Both the position numbers and the translations under genes were made by a program. Positions 1-10,700 of a stretch of 64,000 nt of DNA are shown here, piece after piece. Source of the stretch: Ricordea florida (Eukaryota; Cnidaria; Anthozoa; Corallimorpharia; Ricordeidae). The stretch lies in the NCBI GenBank assembly GCA_949710005.1, contig OX453275.1, forward strand, positions 5,911,969-5,975,968, written 5' to 3'. The stretch's first letter is position 1; each line of letters opens with the position of its first letter. Below the pieces are notes generated by a model. That model was given only the letters and a program-made list of their open reading frames with translations. It was not told the DNA's origin and made no database searches.

Positions 1-46
1 ATTACATGGTACAAAAATTTCCATTGTTAGAAGTCGTGCAGGCCTG

Positions 47-154
47 TCACTCCTTGCTATTTCCTACTGGCACAGCAATTTCCAACTTTTTTCCACACTG
101 AGAGCAATACAAGTAGTCCTCTAGCACTTCAGACCCACAGTTGTGGCAGAACAT
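47..154 (-). other. Short zinc-ribbon ORF, possibly a partial exon
   Basis: A 35-residue open frame beginning MFCHNCGSEV and ending in a stop at 47-49 holds two CxxC knuckles (CHNC and CSQC) about 17 residues apart, the pattern of a small zinc ribbon. It sits next to a tandem repeat and a LINE remnant, so it could be the first exon of a minus-strand gene running off the window or a gene fragment. The open frame extends upstream to 475 only because the tandem repeat there happens to be open. No function can be assigned. Confidence 0.35.
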
Positions 155-265
155 TTTCGTTAAATCGTCCACAGCAGAGCAGCAGTCGCCATGATGGACG
201 CGGAAAATCCTGGGAATAGGTTCCTTCCAGGCTCTCTGATAATCACGGCGCAAGGGCCCAGTCTT

Positions 266-470
266 TTGATTTGTGTTTAGGGGAAATTGGTTTGTGTTTT
301 GAGAAATCGTTTTGTGTTTCGGTAAACTGATTTGTGTTTCTGGAAATTGGTTTGTGCTTTGTAACATTGTTTTGTGTTTTGTCAAATTGGTTTGTGCTTT
401 GAGAAATTGGTTTGTGTTTTGTGACATTGTTTTGTGTTTTGGCAAATTGATTTGTGATTGAGCCTTTTGG
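266..470. repeat. Degenerate tandem repeat, about 22-bp unit
   Basis: Imperfect repeats built around TTTGTGTTTTG and AAATTG. It interrupts the 3' side of the LINE remnant and makes long but meaningless open frames on the minus strand. Confidence 0.7.
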
Positions 471-479
471 GCCACCGTA

Positions 480-956
480 TGAAGACAGAGACTGTTTCAA
501 AGTAGAGTAGCTCAATCGGTAGGATATTAGATGACACAAAGAAAGGAAGAGAATGCTCTCTGTACGGGAGGAAATAAACAAGGCGTATAACACGTTTCTG
601 TAGCATCAAAATCTTGTATAAAAATGATTTAGAAGCTTGACCCCACGCCATAAGACCATAAGACAAATACGGAAAGACTAAGGATCTATAAAGGTTAAGC
701 AGAATACTCTGGGGAACAAAATACCTTAATCTTGCAATGACGCCAATGGTTTTACTAATTTTGGTAATGACATAGTCAATATGTGGTTTCCACGTGAGGT
801 GACTATCAATCAAAATTCCTAAATATTTTACATATACTTCCTGTTCAAGATAAGTAGAAGAGTTAGTATTGTTGTCTATTAATTTTATTTTAACTTGATG
901 ATTAACTCTTCGTCCTTTTGGGTAAAAAATAACAAATTTTGATTTTTTAACATTAA
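480..956 (-). mobile_element. LINE reverse transcriptase remnant, C-terminal part
   Basis: The minus-strand translation gives the region after the RT active site of a non-LTR retrotransposon: NVKKSKFVIFYPKG, then VKYLGILIDSHLTWKPHI, then LRYFVPQSILLNLYRSL and FPYLSYGLMAWG. These are the usual LINE thumb-region blocks in order. The upstream half, with the FADD motif, lies at 4101-4290 on the same strand. The two halves are separated by a TTAA-flanked transposon (957-4100) inserted within the codons for TLNV. Confidence 0.8.
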
Positions 957-1305
957 GGTTACCGTAGACCTTCAAAGGCTGAATTTTGCGAATTTTTTTT
1001 TCTGTGCTCCTGACATAGCTAAAACATCGATTTAAAGTTTGGTGAAAAAAGTTGTCAGAAATCATTCAATGATCGCGAGATTTCGGGCAAAAACTATTTT
1101 GGAGAAGAGTTAATAAATACCAAAAGGCGTTCTAATCCCATTAAACACATCTAGCGCCTACTGATTTTTCGCGGCAAATCTTATCCCGGACTAAAATTAC
1201 AAACATTTGAATATTTTGTTTACATTGAAAGTTGTGCTCCGTCGCGTCGTTTTGGCCGTTGATATCAGTGAATATTTTAATGTAGAATCCGTGAAAACTT
1301 ACATT

Positions 1306-1630
1306 ATGAATTCATCGAAAAGAGAAAAGAAGCCTTGGACAAAACCTCGTAAGAAACCTGGAGAAAAAGGAGAAAGGCGATTTGTTTGATGAAAGCAGGA
1401 GGAAGGAACTCGCCGCCAGTGACAAACGTTCGTGGTTTGACCAGCCTTCAAGCGATGTTTCAGGAGTCTCACATCCTTCAACTTCCAGAGAGGTTGATGC
1501 CGGTAGTTTAAAGCTTATGGCTTCGAAAGCTGCTACCACTGGTTTAGCAGAATCTGACTCGACCAGTGGCGAGGAATCGAACGCAAGCACACAATCGGAG
1601 TGTGATCACGTTTTGTTTTGGATCGCGCTC
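1306..1630 (+). pseudogene. N-terminal exon-like fragment in the TTAA element
   Basis: An ATG at 1306 opens a very basic stretch (MNSSKREKKPWTKPRKKPGE) that stops after 27 codons at 1387-1389. From about 1385 a second frame continues with LFDESRRKELAASDKRSWFD, then a Ser-rich acidic tail to about 1615. The two read as one N-terminus broken by a single-base shift near 1384. The composition resembles N-termini of transposon-encoded proteins, but I do not recognise the family. Confidence 0.35.
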
Positions 1631-1639
1631 GGTTGACTG

Positions 1640-1750
1640 AATGTTTGGTTCTTTGGAGGTCGCCACAACTTTTCCTCCCTTTCGCTGATTAGTGCCTTTT
1701 CTCTTTAATGTTTTTCCAGAGGCTTTTCTCGTTGATTTAACTTTACCCAT
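1640..1750 (-). pseudogene. Second N-terminal exon-like fragment, convergent
   Basis: A minus-strand ATG at 1748-1750 begins a basic sequence (MGKVKSTRKASGKTLKRKG) that runs into the 3' side of the plus-strand fragment. Two basic N-termini meeting head-on suggest an internal deletion that joined the inward-facing genes of a larger element. Function unknown. Confidence 0.3.
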
Positions 1751-2050
1751 GTTTTCGCCGCAATCACTCGACGATGTTCGACTGCGACTGCAAAACTTCT
1801 CGCGAATTTAATGAGATATTTTTGTTGCGGGCGCTCGGGGGATCCGAAGCTCGTGTTTCATTGGTCGGCGGCATGACCCAGTTGACAGCCGCTTTGATGA
1901 AGTGTGAAAAAACTTTAGGAGTCTAAAACTCGGACTTTATTTTTGCGTGGATTTCCTTGCTTCAAGCGAATTAATCGGGTATATAGATTTACGGATTCTC
2001 ATGAAATTTGGCCAAAATGTTCCTTGGTTATCAATGCAAAAAGGGTGTGA

Positions 2051-3689
2051 TACGGAACCTTATAGGTGCCATCCGACATCCGACTTTAAAAATCCGACAT
2101 CCGACATCCGACTTGTTAAAATCCGACATCGACTTTAAAAATCCGACATCCGAGTTCTTAAAATCCAACATCCGACTTGTTAAAATCCGACATCCGACTT
2201 GTTAAAATCCGACATCCGACATCCGACATCCGACATCCGACTTGGTAAAATCCGACATCCGACATCCGACATTATTGGCTCAGGTCAGCGGGAAACGTCC
2301 AAAAAAAGATGGCAGCGAACACAGATAGTTCTTCACTCCTGCTTTGATCGTTAGAAAATGAGGGTTAATTTTTTTGTTGCCACTGCAGTGTTTTCTCTGT
2401 GTACGTTTATCAGCATACAGTGCTGCGAATAGGACAATCACATGACTTTTGGAGGGCATATAGTTTATTTGTGGCCCGAGTAGCATCATTTGCGCCCGAG
2501 CGCGAAGCGCAAGGGCGCAAATGATGCTACGAGGGACACAAATAAACTATATTCCCTCCAAAAGTCATGTGATTATCATTATTATCAATACACAAGGCCA
2601 AATCGTACAAATTCATTTAATAAGAAAAAAATGTTTAACAGAGATGTAGCATGAAACTATGGTATGGAAAGTTGTTGCTACAATACGATCAGCTAAACAA
2701 GAGCCAAATAAAATTCCTTTTTGTTTACAATAAAATGTCAAATATAATCTAGTTTTAAAAAGATTGGTAACAATGATTAGCAAAAAGACAGTTTATATTT
2801 AAAAAAATAATAGTCTTCCCGTTCACAGGCAATGGACTCAGCTGCAGGGCCGTTAATGCATTAACGGCCCGCTAGGAGTCATTTGCGGCCCGCAAAGCGC
2901 GTGTTTTCAAGAGGGCGGTTTTCAATTTGGCCGCGTATCTTGATAATAATGCGTATCACCAGAGTATATTCCGACGTTAAGAGGCGTCCAGCGAAATCGT
3001 ATCCTTTTATAAGCTTACTGATCTCAGTATACACCTTATTCCAAAATGGCCGAAAATATACTATTCTATATAATATATTATTCTATATGTTGAATTGGCC
3101 CTCATTGCCTCGTTTTAAGCCAAAGATTCTTTTAAATTCCGCAGTTGCCATCGAGGCAATGAGGGCCAATTAACATGAAGACAAAAGAATAATGTATTTT
3201 CGGCCATTTTGGAATAAGGTGTATACTGAGATCAGTAAGCTTATAAAAGGATACGATTTCGCTGGACGCCTCTCAACGTCGGAATATACTCTGGTAATAC
3301 GCATTCGCAGCACTGTATGCTGATAAACGTACACAGAGAAAACACTGCAGTGGCAACAAAAAAATTAACCCTCATTTTCTAACGATCAAAGCAGGAGTGA
3401 AGAACTATCCGTGTTCGCTGCCATCTTTTCTTGGACGTTTCCCGCTGACCTGAGCCAATAATGTCGGATGTCGGATGTCGGATTTTACCAAGTCGGATGT
3501 CGGATGTCGGATGTCGGATGTCGGATGTCGGATTTTAACAAGTCGGATGTCGGATTTTACCAAGTCGGATGTCGGATTTTAAGAACTCGGATGTCGGATT
3601 TTTAAAGTCGATGTCGGATTTTAACAAGTCGGATGTCGGATATCGGATTTTTAAAGTCGGATGTCGGATGGCACCTATAATGTTCCGTA
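2051..3689. mobile_element. Fold-back element with about 540-bp inverted arms
   Basis: The left arm (2051-3112) and right arm (3150-3689) are long inverted copies around a loop of about 37 bp. The outer arms carry short tandem repeats of ATCCGAC type, the inner arms unique sequence. The left arm alone is interrupted by a 517-bp insertion (2431-2947). The termini read TACGGAAC and GTTCCGTA, and GTGTGA flanks both ends (2045-2050, 3690-3695), a probable 6-bp target duplication. No transposase is encoded. Confidence 0.8.
2431..2947. mobile_element. Insertion in one arm of the fold-back element
   Basis: The right arm reads straight through GCGAATGCGTATTACC, whereas the left arm has GCGAAT, then 517 extra bases, then AATGCGTATCACC. 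That defines an insertion with a 3-bp AAT duplication. It contains a near-perfect hairpin at about 2443-2577 whose centre is rich in GCGCCC/GGGCGC. No coding potential was seen. Confidence 0.7.
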
Positions 3690-3827
3690 GTGTGAGGCTT
3701 TTTTGATATTTCAAATACTTCTCCTTTTACGCGCTCTCATGTGACGAAGATCGGCAAATATTTAATTCGCCAACTTCAAAATAGATTTTCTCGGCAACCA
3801 GTCGGAGTATCGAAAAAGCCTCACACC
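3690..3827. mobile_element. Small MITE, about 138 bp
   Basis: Terminal inverted repeats GTGTGAGGCTTTTTTGATA and TATCGAAAAAGCCTCACAC bound an AT-rich interior. The fold-back element ends exactly at its left edge. Confidence 0.6.
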
Positions 3828-4100
3828 ATTTTGTAGCCTATCACCTACTGATTGACATTGTGCAGTTTGTTTGGTCGTACTTGCGAGCAGGAAGGCAGGT
3901 AATTCAGTTTAACAAATAGTGTCAGTTTTGCGTTTGAAGGCTAGCGCGCGCTTACCATTAAATAAAATCTTAAAAAATTATTTCTTCTGATTCTACATTT
4001 TATTACCTTTACGATGATATATACTTTTCTATGGTTAGAGTATAAGCGGCGCGCATACGAATGATTCTTCGGAAGACACCTCTGAAGGTCTACAGTAACC

Positions 4101-4290
4101 TTAAGCGTTAGTTTATTTGCATCATATATAAAGTTAGCCAATCCCAAACCTTTGGCAGCTCTGCTGTCACTATAGTTTCTAAGGACAGATGTTTGTCGCC
4201 ATACAAAAGATTGGTGTCATCGGCAAAAAAATGAAATTTAAATTTCTTAGAGGCGTTATAAATATCATTAACATACAGCAGAAACAACAT
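4101..4290 (-). mobile_element. LINE reverse transcriptase remnant, active-site part
   Basis: The minus-strand translation contains LFLLYVNDI and FADDTNLL, the palm-domain motifs of a non-LTR reverse transcriptase including the catalytic DD, followed by KVWDWL. It is the upstream half of the LINE that continues at 956-480 after the TTAA element. The 5' part of the LINE is absent beyond about 4290. Confidence 0.8.
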
Positions 4291-4419
4291 GGTGGAAGCA
4301 CGGCCATATTGGTTTCTTTCATCGACTAGAGGTGAGTTTCAGCATATTTTCTAGTCTGCTTTATAGTTTTTCGAACCATTGTTTTTCGCATTTATCAGAA
4401 AACATTATCTTTGGAATAC

Positions 4420-4625
4420 TCGATCCGAAAACACCTGGTTTGTCAGACACAAACCGAAAGCGAAGCCTTTGCAGGATCGAAGACTCGATCCCCAAGACTG
4501 ATTTATCAGACACAAGCACGTGCAGGATTGACTGAGACTCAATCCTTAAACCGCCAGGTTTGTCAGACACAAACCGAAACCATTGCAGGGTTGAAAGACT
4601 CAATCCTAAAATCCCTGGTTTGTTA
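4420..4625. repeat. Diverged tandem duplication, about 118-bp period
   Basis: GGTTTGTCAGACACAAACCG recurs at about 4437 and 4556, with weaker related copies between. Each block is partly self-complementary. No gene seen. Confidence 0.55.
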
Positions 4626-5006
4626 TTGTTCATCTTGTTTTCAATTTATTGTTTATCTTGTTTTCAATTTATCATCAAATCGTTGAAATATGCATTGTTA
4701 TGTTGTGTTATTAAAATGTGTTACTTAAGAGATTGTTTTGAAATGTATTAGACCCTCCCACATTTCTCTCCATGATTTATTGTATTATTTGGCCCTCGCA
4801 CAAAGAGTAGATGAAATAATCACGCCTCAGTAAAAATCAACACGAAGACAGAAGTTCAAGCTTTGTAATCTGTTAAAATTTCGATTTTGTAAACCAGTCG
4901 TAGGATTCTTCCCGATGATTTCTTGGTAAAATCAGAAAAAAATATCCGACACCATTCCCTTTAATGTTACCATTTTTCCACTGATACAATCTACCAAGGG
5001 CACTAA

Positions 5007-5234
5007 GGGTGCGTTTTTTTGGTATGATCCGTTTTTGGATTTGTGATTCGAGATCACACGGATCATTGCGCATCAAAGAAACCGATGAATCCACACTGAA
5101 CAAGGATTCATCGGTTCCTTTGATGTGACATGAATCCACACTTAACAAGGATTCATCGGTTCCTTTGATGTGTCATGATCCTTGTGATCTCGGATCACAA
5201 ATCCAAAAACGGATCATACCAAAAAAACGCACCC
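5007..5234. mobile_element. PIF/Harbinger-like MITE, TAA target duplication
   Basis: Terminal inverted repeats of about 60 bp start GGGTGCGTTTTTTTGGTATG and end in the complement. They are flanked by TAA at 5004-5006 and 5235-5237, the TWA duplication typical of PIF/Harbinger. The centre is a tandem duplication around GGATTCATCGGTTCC. No ORF. Confidence 0.75.
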
Positions 5235-5567
5235 TAAATCTATCTAATTTTTTGCGATCGCAACGTAAAATGATCACGAGCTTCCATAGGTTACCTTTGA
5301 TTTCATTACTTGCTGCTCGGAAATTTTCGTTATACCATTATTCCGGAATAAACAGAAATAACGTAGGTGGAGCGTGACTGTTCTCAAATTTTCTTCATGC
5401 CGAACACCAAGTTTTACTACAAGAGGGGAATTAACTGTCATTCATTACTCCAAATTTAACAAATCGATTATTCCCAAGAGAAGTCGTTGTTCCGTTATTC
5501 CACCCCACAAAATGACATTATCCCATTCAGATTCCAACAAAAACTTTCCGTTATTCATATTTCTCTG

Positions 5568-6122
5568 GGTGCTTTCCATTCACCGAAAATTTTCGGTTTG
5601 AATCTTCGAACATTTCTGTTTCGAATGGAACGGGCTTATTCTCGGTCGTCACGTGGTCAGTTTTTGCCCCAGGCTTCTTGATGCCGCTTTTCGCACGTAT
5701 TCAAAATGGCGGGGTGTTTTAAAAATTTACGCAGCAACCGATTATGGGCGATTATGATCCTAATTTCACTTTTAATTCGCTCTTGTTCGATGATGAAAAA
5801 GAAATACCCTTACTGGCTGCAGCTTCGTGCTTCATGCGGAGAAGTCGGAACCGTATAAATGGCTTCATGCAAGAGACAGCTTCTTCGTAGTCGCAGTCGG
5901 AATTTTGTTTTCCTTTCTTCCAAAGAGCATGCGAGGAGACTGGAGAACAGTCCGACTGGAAGCTTTTGAATGGAACACAAGAATTTTCGAAAATACCGAA
6001 ATTTCCAATTTCGGGAATACTGAAAAGGTTGTCCTAAATTTTCGAAAATCTTTTCCGGAAAAGATCTGTTCCATTCGATTCCTACGCGAAATTTTCGAAA
6101 ATTTCGTCGAATGGAAAGCGCC
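5568..6122. mobile_element. MITE-like element, about 555 bp
   Basis: Imperfect terminal inverted repeats GGGTGCTTTCCATTC and GAATGGAAAGCGCC enclose sequence rich in GAAATTTTCG motifs. No clear target duplication. The ends resemble those of the element at 23700-24384 (GGGTGTTTTCCATTTG). Confidence 0.55.
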
Positions 6123-6574
6123 TTTATAAACTGCCTTTTTTACGCTTCTTGTCTCTGGGAGCGTCAATTCCGCAGAACGTCACTGTAACAAGTACAGACT
6201 AATTTTGCGACTTGTTCAAGAACATATCATAGCAGTGACGGCGGCTTAACTTTTTCCAGTCTGAACTTAGTACAGTGCCAAATCTGACGCTCACAAAGCA
6301 CAATTTTATGAGGATTTATGCAATTCGTATTTACACCAGAATACGAAGCAAAGTGAAAGCGCTATTGTAGCCATAACTCTCTCCTTACCGCGATTGACTA
6401 TTCAAATAACTAACGGTTCTATTTGTTATCCTTCCTGCCTCAGTTCAGTCGGGAGAGCGACGGTAGAGCTGTTCTGGAGGTAAAAAAAAACCTTTGTTCT
6501 TTCTTGGCTGCATGTGGTACTTTTTGTTTCCAATGTTAGCTAGGCCATGAATAATAAAAAATCATCAAAATATC

Positions 6575-7091
6575 GGTGATGGACAAAACACTGACCCCCG
6601 ATACATGGACTGCTCCGATGGACTACACAGTGGACTACCTTAAAATGGACTAACCCTAGAAATATACTATTTTGAATAATATACTATTTCGAATGAATAC
6701 TATTCATATTCATTTATATACTTACATTGCACGAACATTGTTTATTTTTTGTCTGATCCATAGCTCGGGTGTAAGAAAATGTGCGGATCAGCTGCGGTTC
6801 TGAAAACCATTTTACTCGTGGTGAAGACATTTTTATAAAGTTCTTTGTAAGAGCGATTAGATTTGAGACTACATGTTTCTGCATTCAGCGGTTGTTTATT
6901 GAATATAATATTCAAGATGGCGGCCGGATCAGACGAAAGACAAACAAGGTTCGTGCAGTCTATTCTAAGTATATATAAATGGAAGTTCCTTGAATAGTAC
7001 TCATTCGAAATAGAATATTTCTAGGGGTAGTCCATTTGGGTAGTCCATCGGGGTAGTCTATGGACTGGGGGTCAGCGTTTTGTCCATCACC
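6575..7091. mobile_element. Mutator-like non-autonomous element, copy 1
   Basis: Long inverted ends start GGTGATGGACAAAACACTGA. A perfect 10-bp duplication TCAAAATATC flanks it (6565-6574, 7092-7101), matching the 9-10 bp duplications of Mutator-like elements. The interior has a second pair of inverted repeats around a core that is flipped relative to copy 2 (24633-25451). No transposase. Confidence 0.8.
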
Positions 7092-7236
7092 TCAAAATAT
7101 CTAAGAAACGATAAGAACTGAAACGGCATGGGAGGGGAGGGGTTGTAATGGGCTCCAGCTAACCCTCAACCCCACGCTACTATGGTGGAGGTTTTGTTTG
7201 TTAGCTGGTACGTCCGGGTGTTTTTAAAATTGTAAA

Positions 7237-7620
7237 TGGGAGCCAGCGTGGTCGAGTGGTTAGGGCGCTGGACTTGTAACCTGGCCTCGGTCACGGGTTC
7301 AGTCCACGTTCTGACCACTACGTGGATATGTAATACGGCAATCCAGAGTTTCAGATCCTCGGCCACGCTTATAAATAGCCAACTGGTCTGCCTCACACCC
7401 GTTAAGATTCTTAGCGAAACTGTTTGTGTGATTTGTTAAATATTTCGCTGAAAAGCCCCGAGAGGACGTGAAATAAATAAGGGATGTAGAACCCGGTGTT
7501 GTGGTTAGTCACTTATGGTTGCAGTTGTAATTTATATGTCGAGCGTTTCTTACATGAGTCCCTGGCTCGGGAGATTGGGCGACCACTTCCCACGTTATCG
7601 ACAATAAATACATTGATTGA
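7237..7620 (+). mobile_element. tRNA-derived SINE
   Basis: The head carries a pol III A box (TGGTCGAGTGG) and a B box (GGGTTCAGTCC) about 50 bp apart in a tRNA-like layout. A tRNA-unrelated body follows and the tail ends in ATTGATTGATTA. It ends about 110 bp upstream of the start codon of glycosyltransferase paralogue 1, so it lies in that gene's promoter or 5' UTR region. Confidence 0.7.
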
Positions 7621-7729
7621 TTAATATGTATCTGACTGCAGTCGACCCTTACCATCACAGAAGCAGTTCTATTCCTGTATTATTGACAGTAGCGTCCTTT
7701 ATTTCATGGTCTAGGTAATATTTTTGAAC

Positions 7730-10700
7730 ATGAGCAGATGCGAGAGCCCATTGTTCCGATTTACTTATGGACATCGTGCCCACATTCGCATTTGCGCAAT
7801 TTTGTTGGTTATTGTTGCCATATTGTATTGGTGCCTGATGTATATCAGTGATTGGCATGAGATGACAAAGCAAGGTTCTTCACAGCAGCCAAGCTCCTTT
7901 CAACCACAATTAAATGATCAGAAAATTTCAGAAAATTTCAGCTTGCCAAAAGCTGTTACGCCTTCAGTTATCCAAGAACTGTACATATTTCAAGAGAAAA
8001 GCTCGTTAGGCTGTCTACTCAAAGCCATGTCTTCGCATCAGTTCGTGGCCGCGACAAGAACAAACCTCGGAAGGTCCTCCGGAAACAATCAAGCTGCTTG
8101 TGTAGTGGATCCCGCAGTCATTGATTGCCACAGCATGGGTCTAGCCGCTTTCATTCTTTTGACGTTGGAACATATTGCACTATGTCACGCATTGGGGAGT
8201 CCCATGATCACCGTGCTTTGGAGGGGCTGTGATTGCTGTTGCGCTGTGGACGCCAGTGTTGATTCCTGGGAATGGTACTTTGAACCGCTGAATCCGCGCA
8301 TCGAGGCGAGTGTACAAAAAGTGCTTTGTATCGACTATGCTTCCACAAGCAATTTAATGGCACGAGTGAAACAACAGTTAGGTGCAATGCTTATTAAGCC
8401 TATTTTAGATAACAGCTTCAGGAACAGAACCGATGTACCTGGATTCAGCCAGGGTAGTATCATTGACCTTAAAGAAAGGCACAGAGTACACCCATGGATA
8501 TCTAAGTATCTAAAACCCAATGCAAAAATAAGTCAACAAATAAACGACTTTTATCACAGGAACTTGGCAGGGTACAACCTCCTTGGAGTGCATGTTCGAG
8601 GAACGGACCATTGGAAGGAAATATCCAACAGAAAACTTCCACCCTTATACAGATGGACAGAATATGCTAGTACCATTTTCGAGTCGATGACACACCCAAG
8701 AAAAGTATTTGTTGCTAGTGACAACAACGAAGCCATCTTTGAGTTCGTCAAGCATTTTGGGAAAGAAAACGTAAGTCCTGTCTCAGTAACGAACTGTGGA
8801 CCAGTTCCTTAAATTTTAACTATCCGTAATGAGAATTTATTTCACCGACGAGTGTAAGGAAAAAAATGTTCCCTAATATTTTTTATAATTAACAATTATT
8901 CTAAGAAAGCGAGGTGAATGGTGGCAGAATATTCCTAAAGCCACTCTTCACCGAGATTGAAGAGAATAATTGTTTTAGTATATACCAATGAAGCAACCTC
9001 AGTAAGGAGCTCAAGCAAGGATTACACAACCGGTGGAAAAATTAAATTGTTGAAGCGTAATTCGTACACTGAACAAAGACAAGTGCAGTTTGATTGTGTC
9101 GTTCACTTGCGCTATTGTTTGGTCCTGTCCTGGTCAACGTTTCATCGTGGTAGTGTTTTGTATAATTTCCCTTATAAAACTTCTTCGAAAAAGCTAAAGG
9201 CGTGAATCGGCGACCATATTTCCGTAGCTTGGAGGTCACTTTGTTTTTTTTCTCCAAGAAAATTCTCACTGGCACACGGATTACCCAGAGGCCCCTACAT
9301 AATTCACCGCCTAGGAGGGGGATAGTAGACACTGTATGGTCCCAAGGAAAACAGTTAGTTTTGTTTTCCCGAGAATCCTGATGTAAAAATGTGGCAAAAA
9401 CAAACAAACAAAGACGGCACAACTGGCAAGCGGGCAACAACTGCGCAATTGTATCCCGGTCGGGATACATTTAAATTTTATTGGGGGCACGTGACCAAGA
9501 ATCAACCAATAACAGTGTTCTTTTTGTTGAGCGAAAATCAAGGTATATAACAGTGTTGAATATCCCGAGGTGGAGAGCCAATATAATCAGATTGCTCAAA
9601 ATGCCGAGGTTGCTGAGTTGGTATATACTAATGTGAAATAACGCTTGTTTTAATTTTTCATACTACTTAACTCGAAACAGTTTTCCTAAGAAGATGTGTT
9701 GTAAAATAACGGCCACTGCTGTGTTTTACACAGTGTCGAAAAGGAAAAGTACGGCACATGACGCGTCTCGTTGTCTGCATGGCTGCTATATAACCGCTCG
9801 TTATGTTAGTAACACGGGTGTCGCGAAATTTAATCAGCTGTCAGTTGAGTTGATTGGCAGTGACAGTCTATTTTAGGTAGACCGAATTAGAAATGGCGTC
9901 AGCAATGTTAAACAAGATTCAAAGTAAGGAAATCTCCAGCGTCTGAAGCAATCCTGACATTATACATTCTCGCTGGAGTTAACGCGTGTTATATGTGACA
10001 TCTATAACTCCTCACTAAGAAATGACTTGATTCCTCAAATACCCAAAAGTGCTGTTAGGCCGCTACCGAAACAGGTAACAGTACTCGGTGAGAACAAAAA
10101 TTAGAACCTGTCGAAAACACCTTAAGGCAGAAAACGCATAGCTTATTCTTATATAATTTATACAGCACTGAAATAACATGCAGGAACACTAAAGAAAATG
10201 TAGGAAAATCTTTATTTGGGTTCCTTGTAAGATTATTTTGACAGCTTTCACAGCTAATGCTATTCGCAACAGCTAACTATTTCCTCTAATCTTTCTCTTT
10301 TCCCTTATCCACCCCTCTCTATCTCCCCTCTCCTCCTCTAATAAACGCAACAACTGAGAACTCTGAAGTCGGAAGTCGGAAGTGGTCCTTCCCCTCCACT
10401 GTACTAGAACCACACTGGAGGGTCTCAATAGGGTTAACCGTTAGCCGTGAAACGGGCAAAAAATTAGCCGTTAGGCGTAAATATTGAAAAATTTTAGCCG
10501 TTAGCCATAAAAAGTATTAACCGTTAGCCGTAAAACAGCCAAAAATATTAACGTTAGCCGTGAAACAGCCAAAAATATTAACCGTTAGCCGTAAAACAGT
10601 CAAAAATATTAACCGTTAGCCGTAAAACAGTCAAAAATATTAACCGTTAGCCGTAAAACAGTCAAAAATATTAACGTTAGCCGTGAAACAGCCAAAAATA

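Larger units (their letters stand above)
957..4100. mobile_element. TTAA-flanked DNA transposon (Kolobok-like?), internally rearranged
   Basis: The ends are imperfect inverted repeats of about 22 bp: the left end begins GGTTACCGTAGACCTTCAA and the right end, reverse-complemented, begins GGTTACTGTAGACCTTCAG. The element is flanked by TTAA at 953-956 and 4101-4104, and removing it rejoins a LINE reading frame, so the boundaries are well supported. TTAA duplication is known for Kolobok and piggyBac elements. Inside are two coding-like fragments pointing at each other (1306-1625 and 1750-1625) and a later fold-back insertion (2051-3689). It looks like a deleted derivative of a two-gene element. 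Confidence 0.75.

Noticed and set aside
2008-2205. Frame of IRHPTS/KIRHPT repeats
   Set aside because: Translation of the ATCCGAC tandem repeat in the fold-back arm.
9042-9470. 142-aa minus-strand frame in paralogue 1 intron
   Set aside because: No recognisable domain, overlaps another frame, lies antisense inside an intron.
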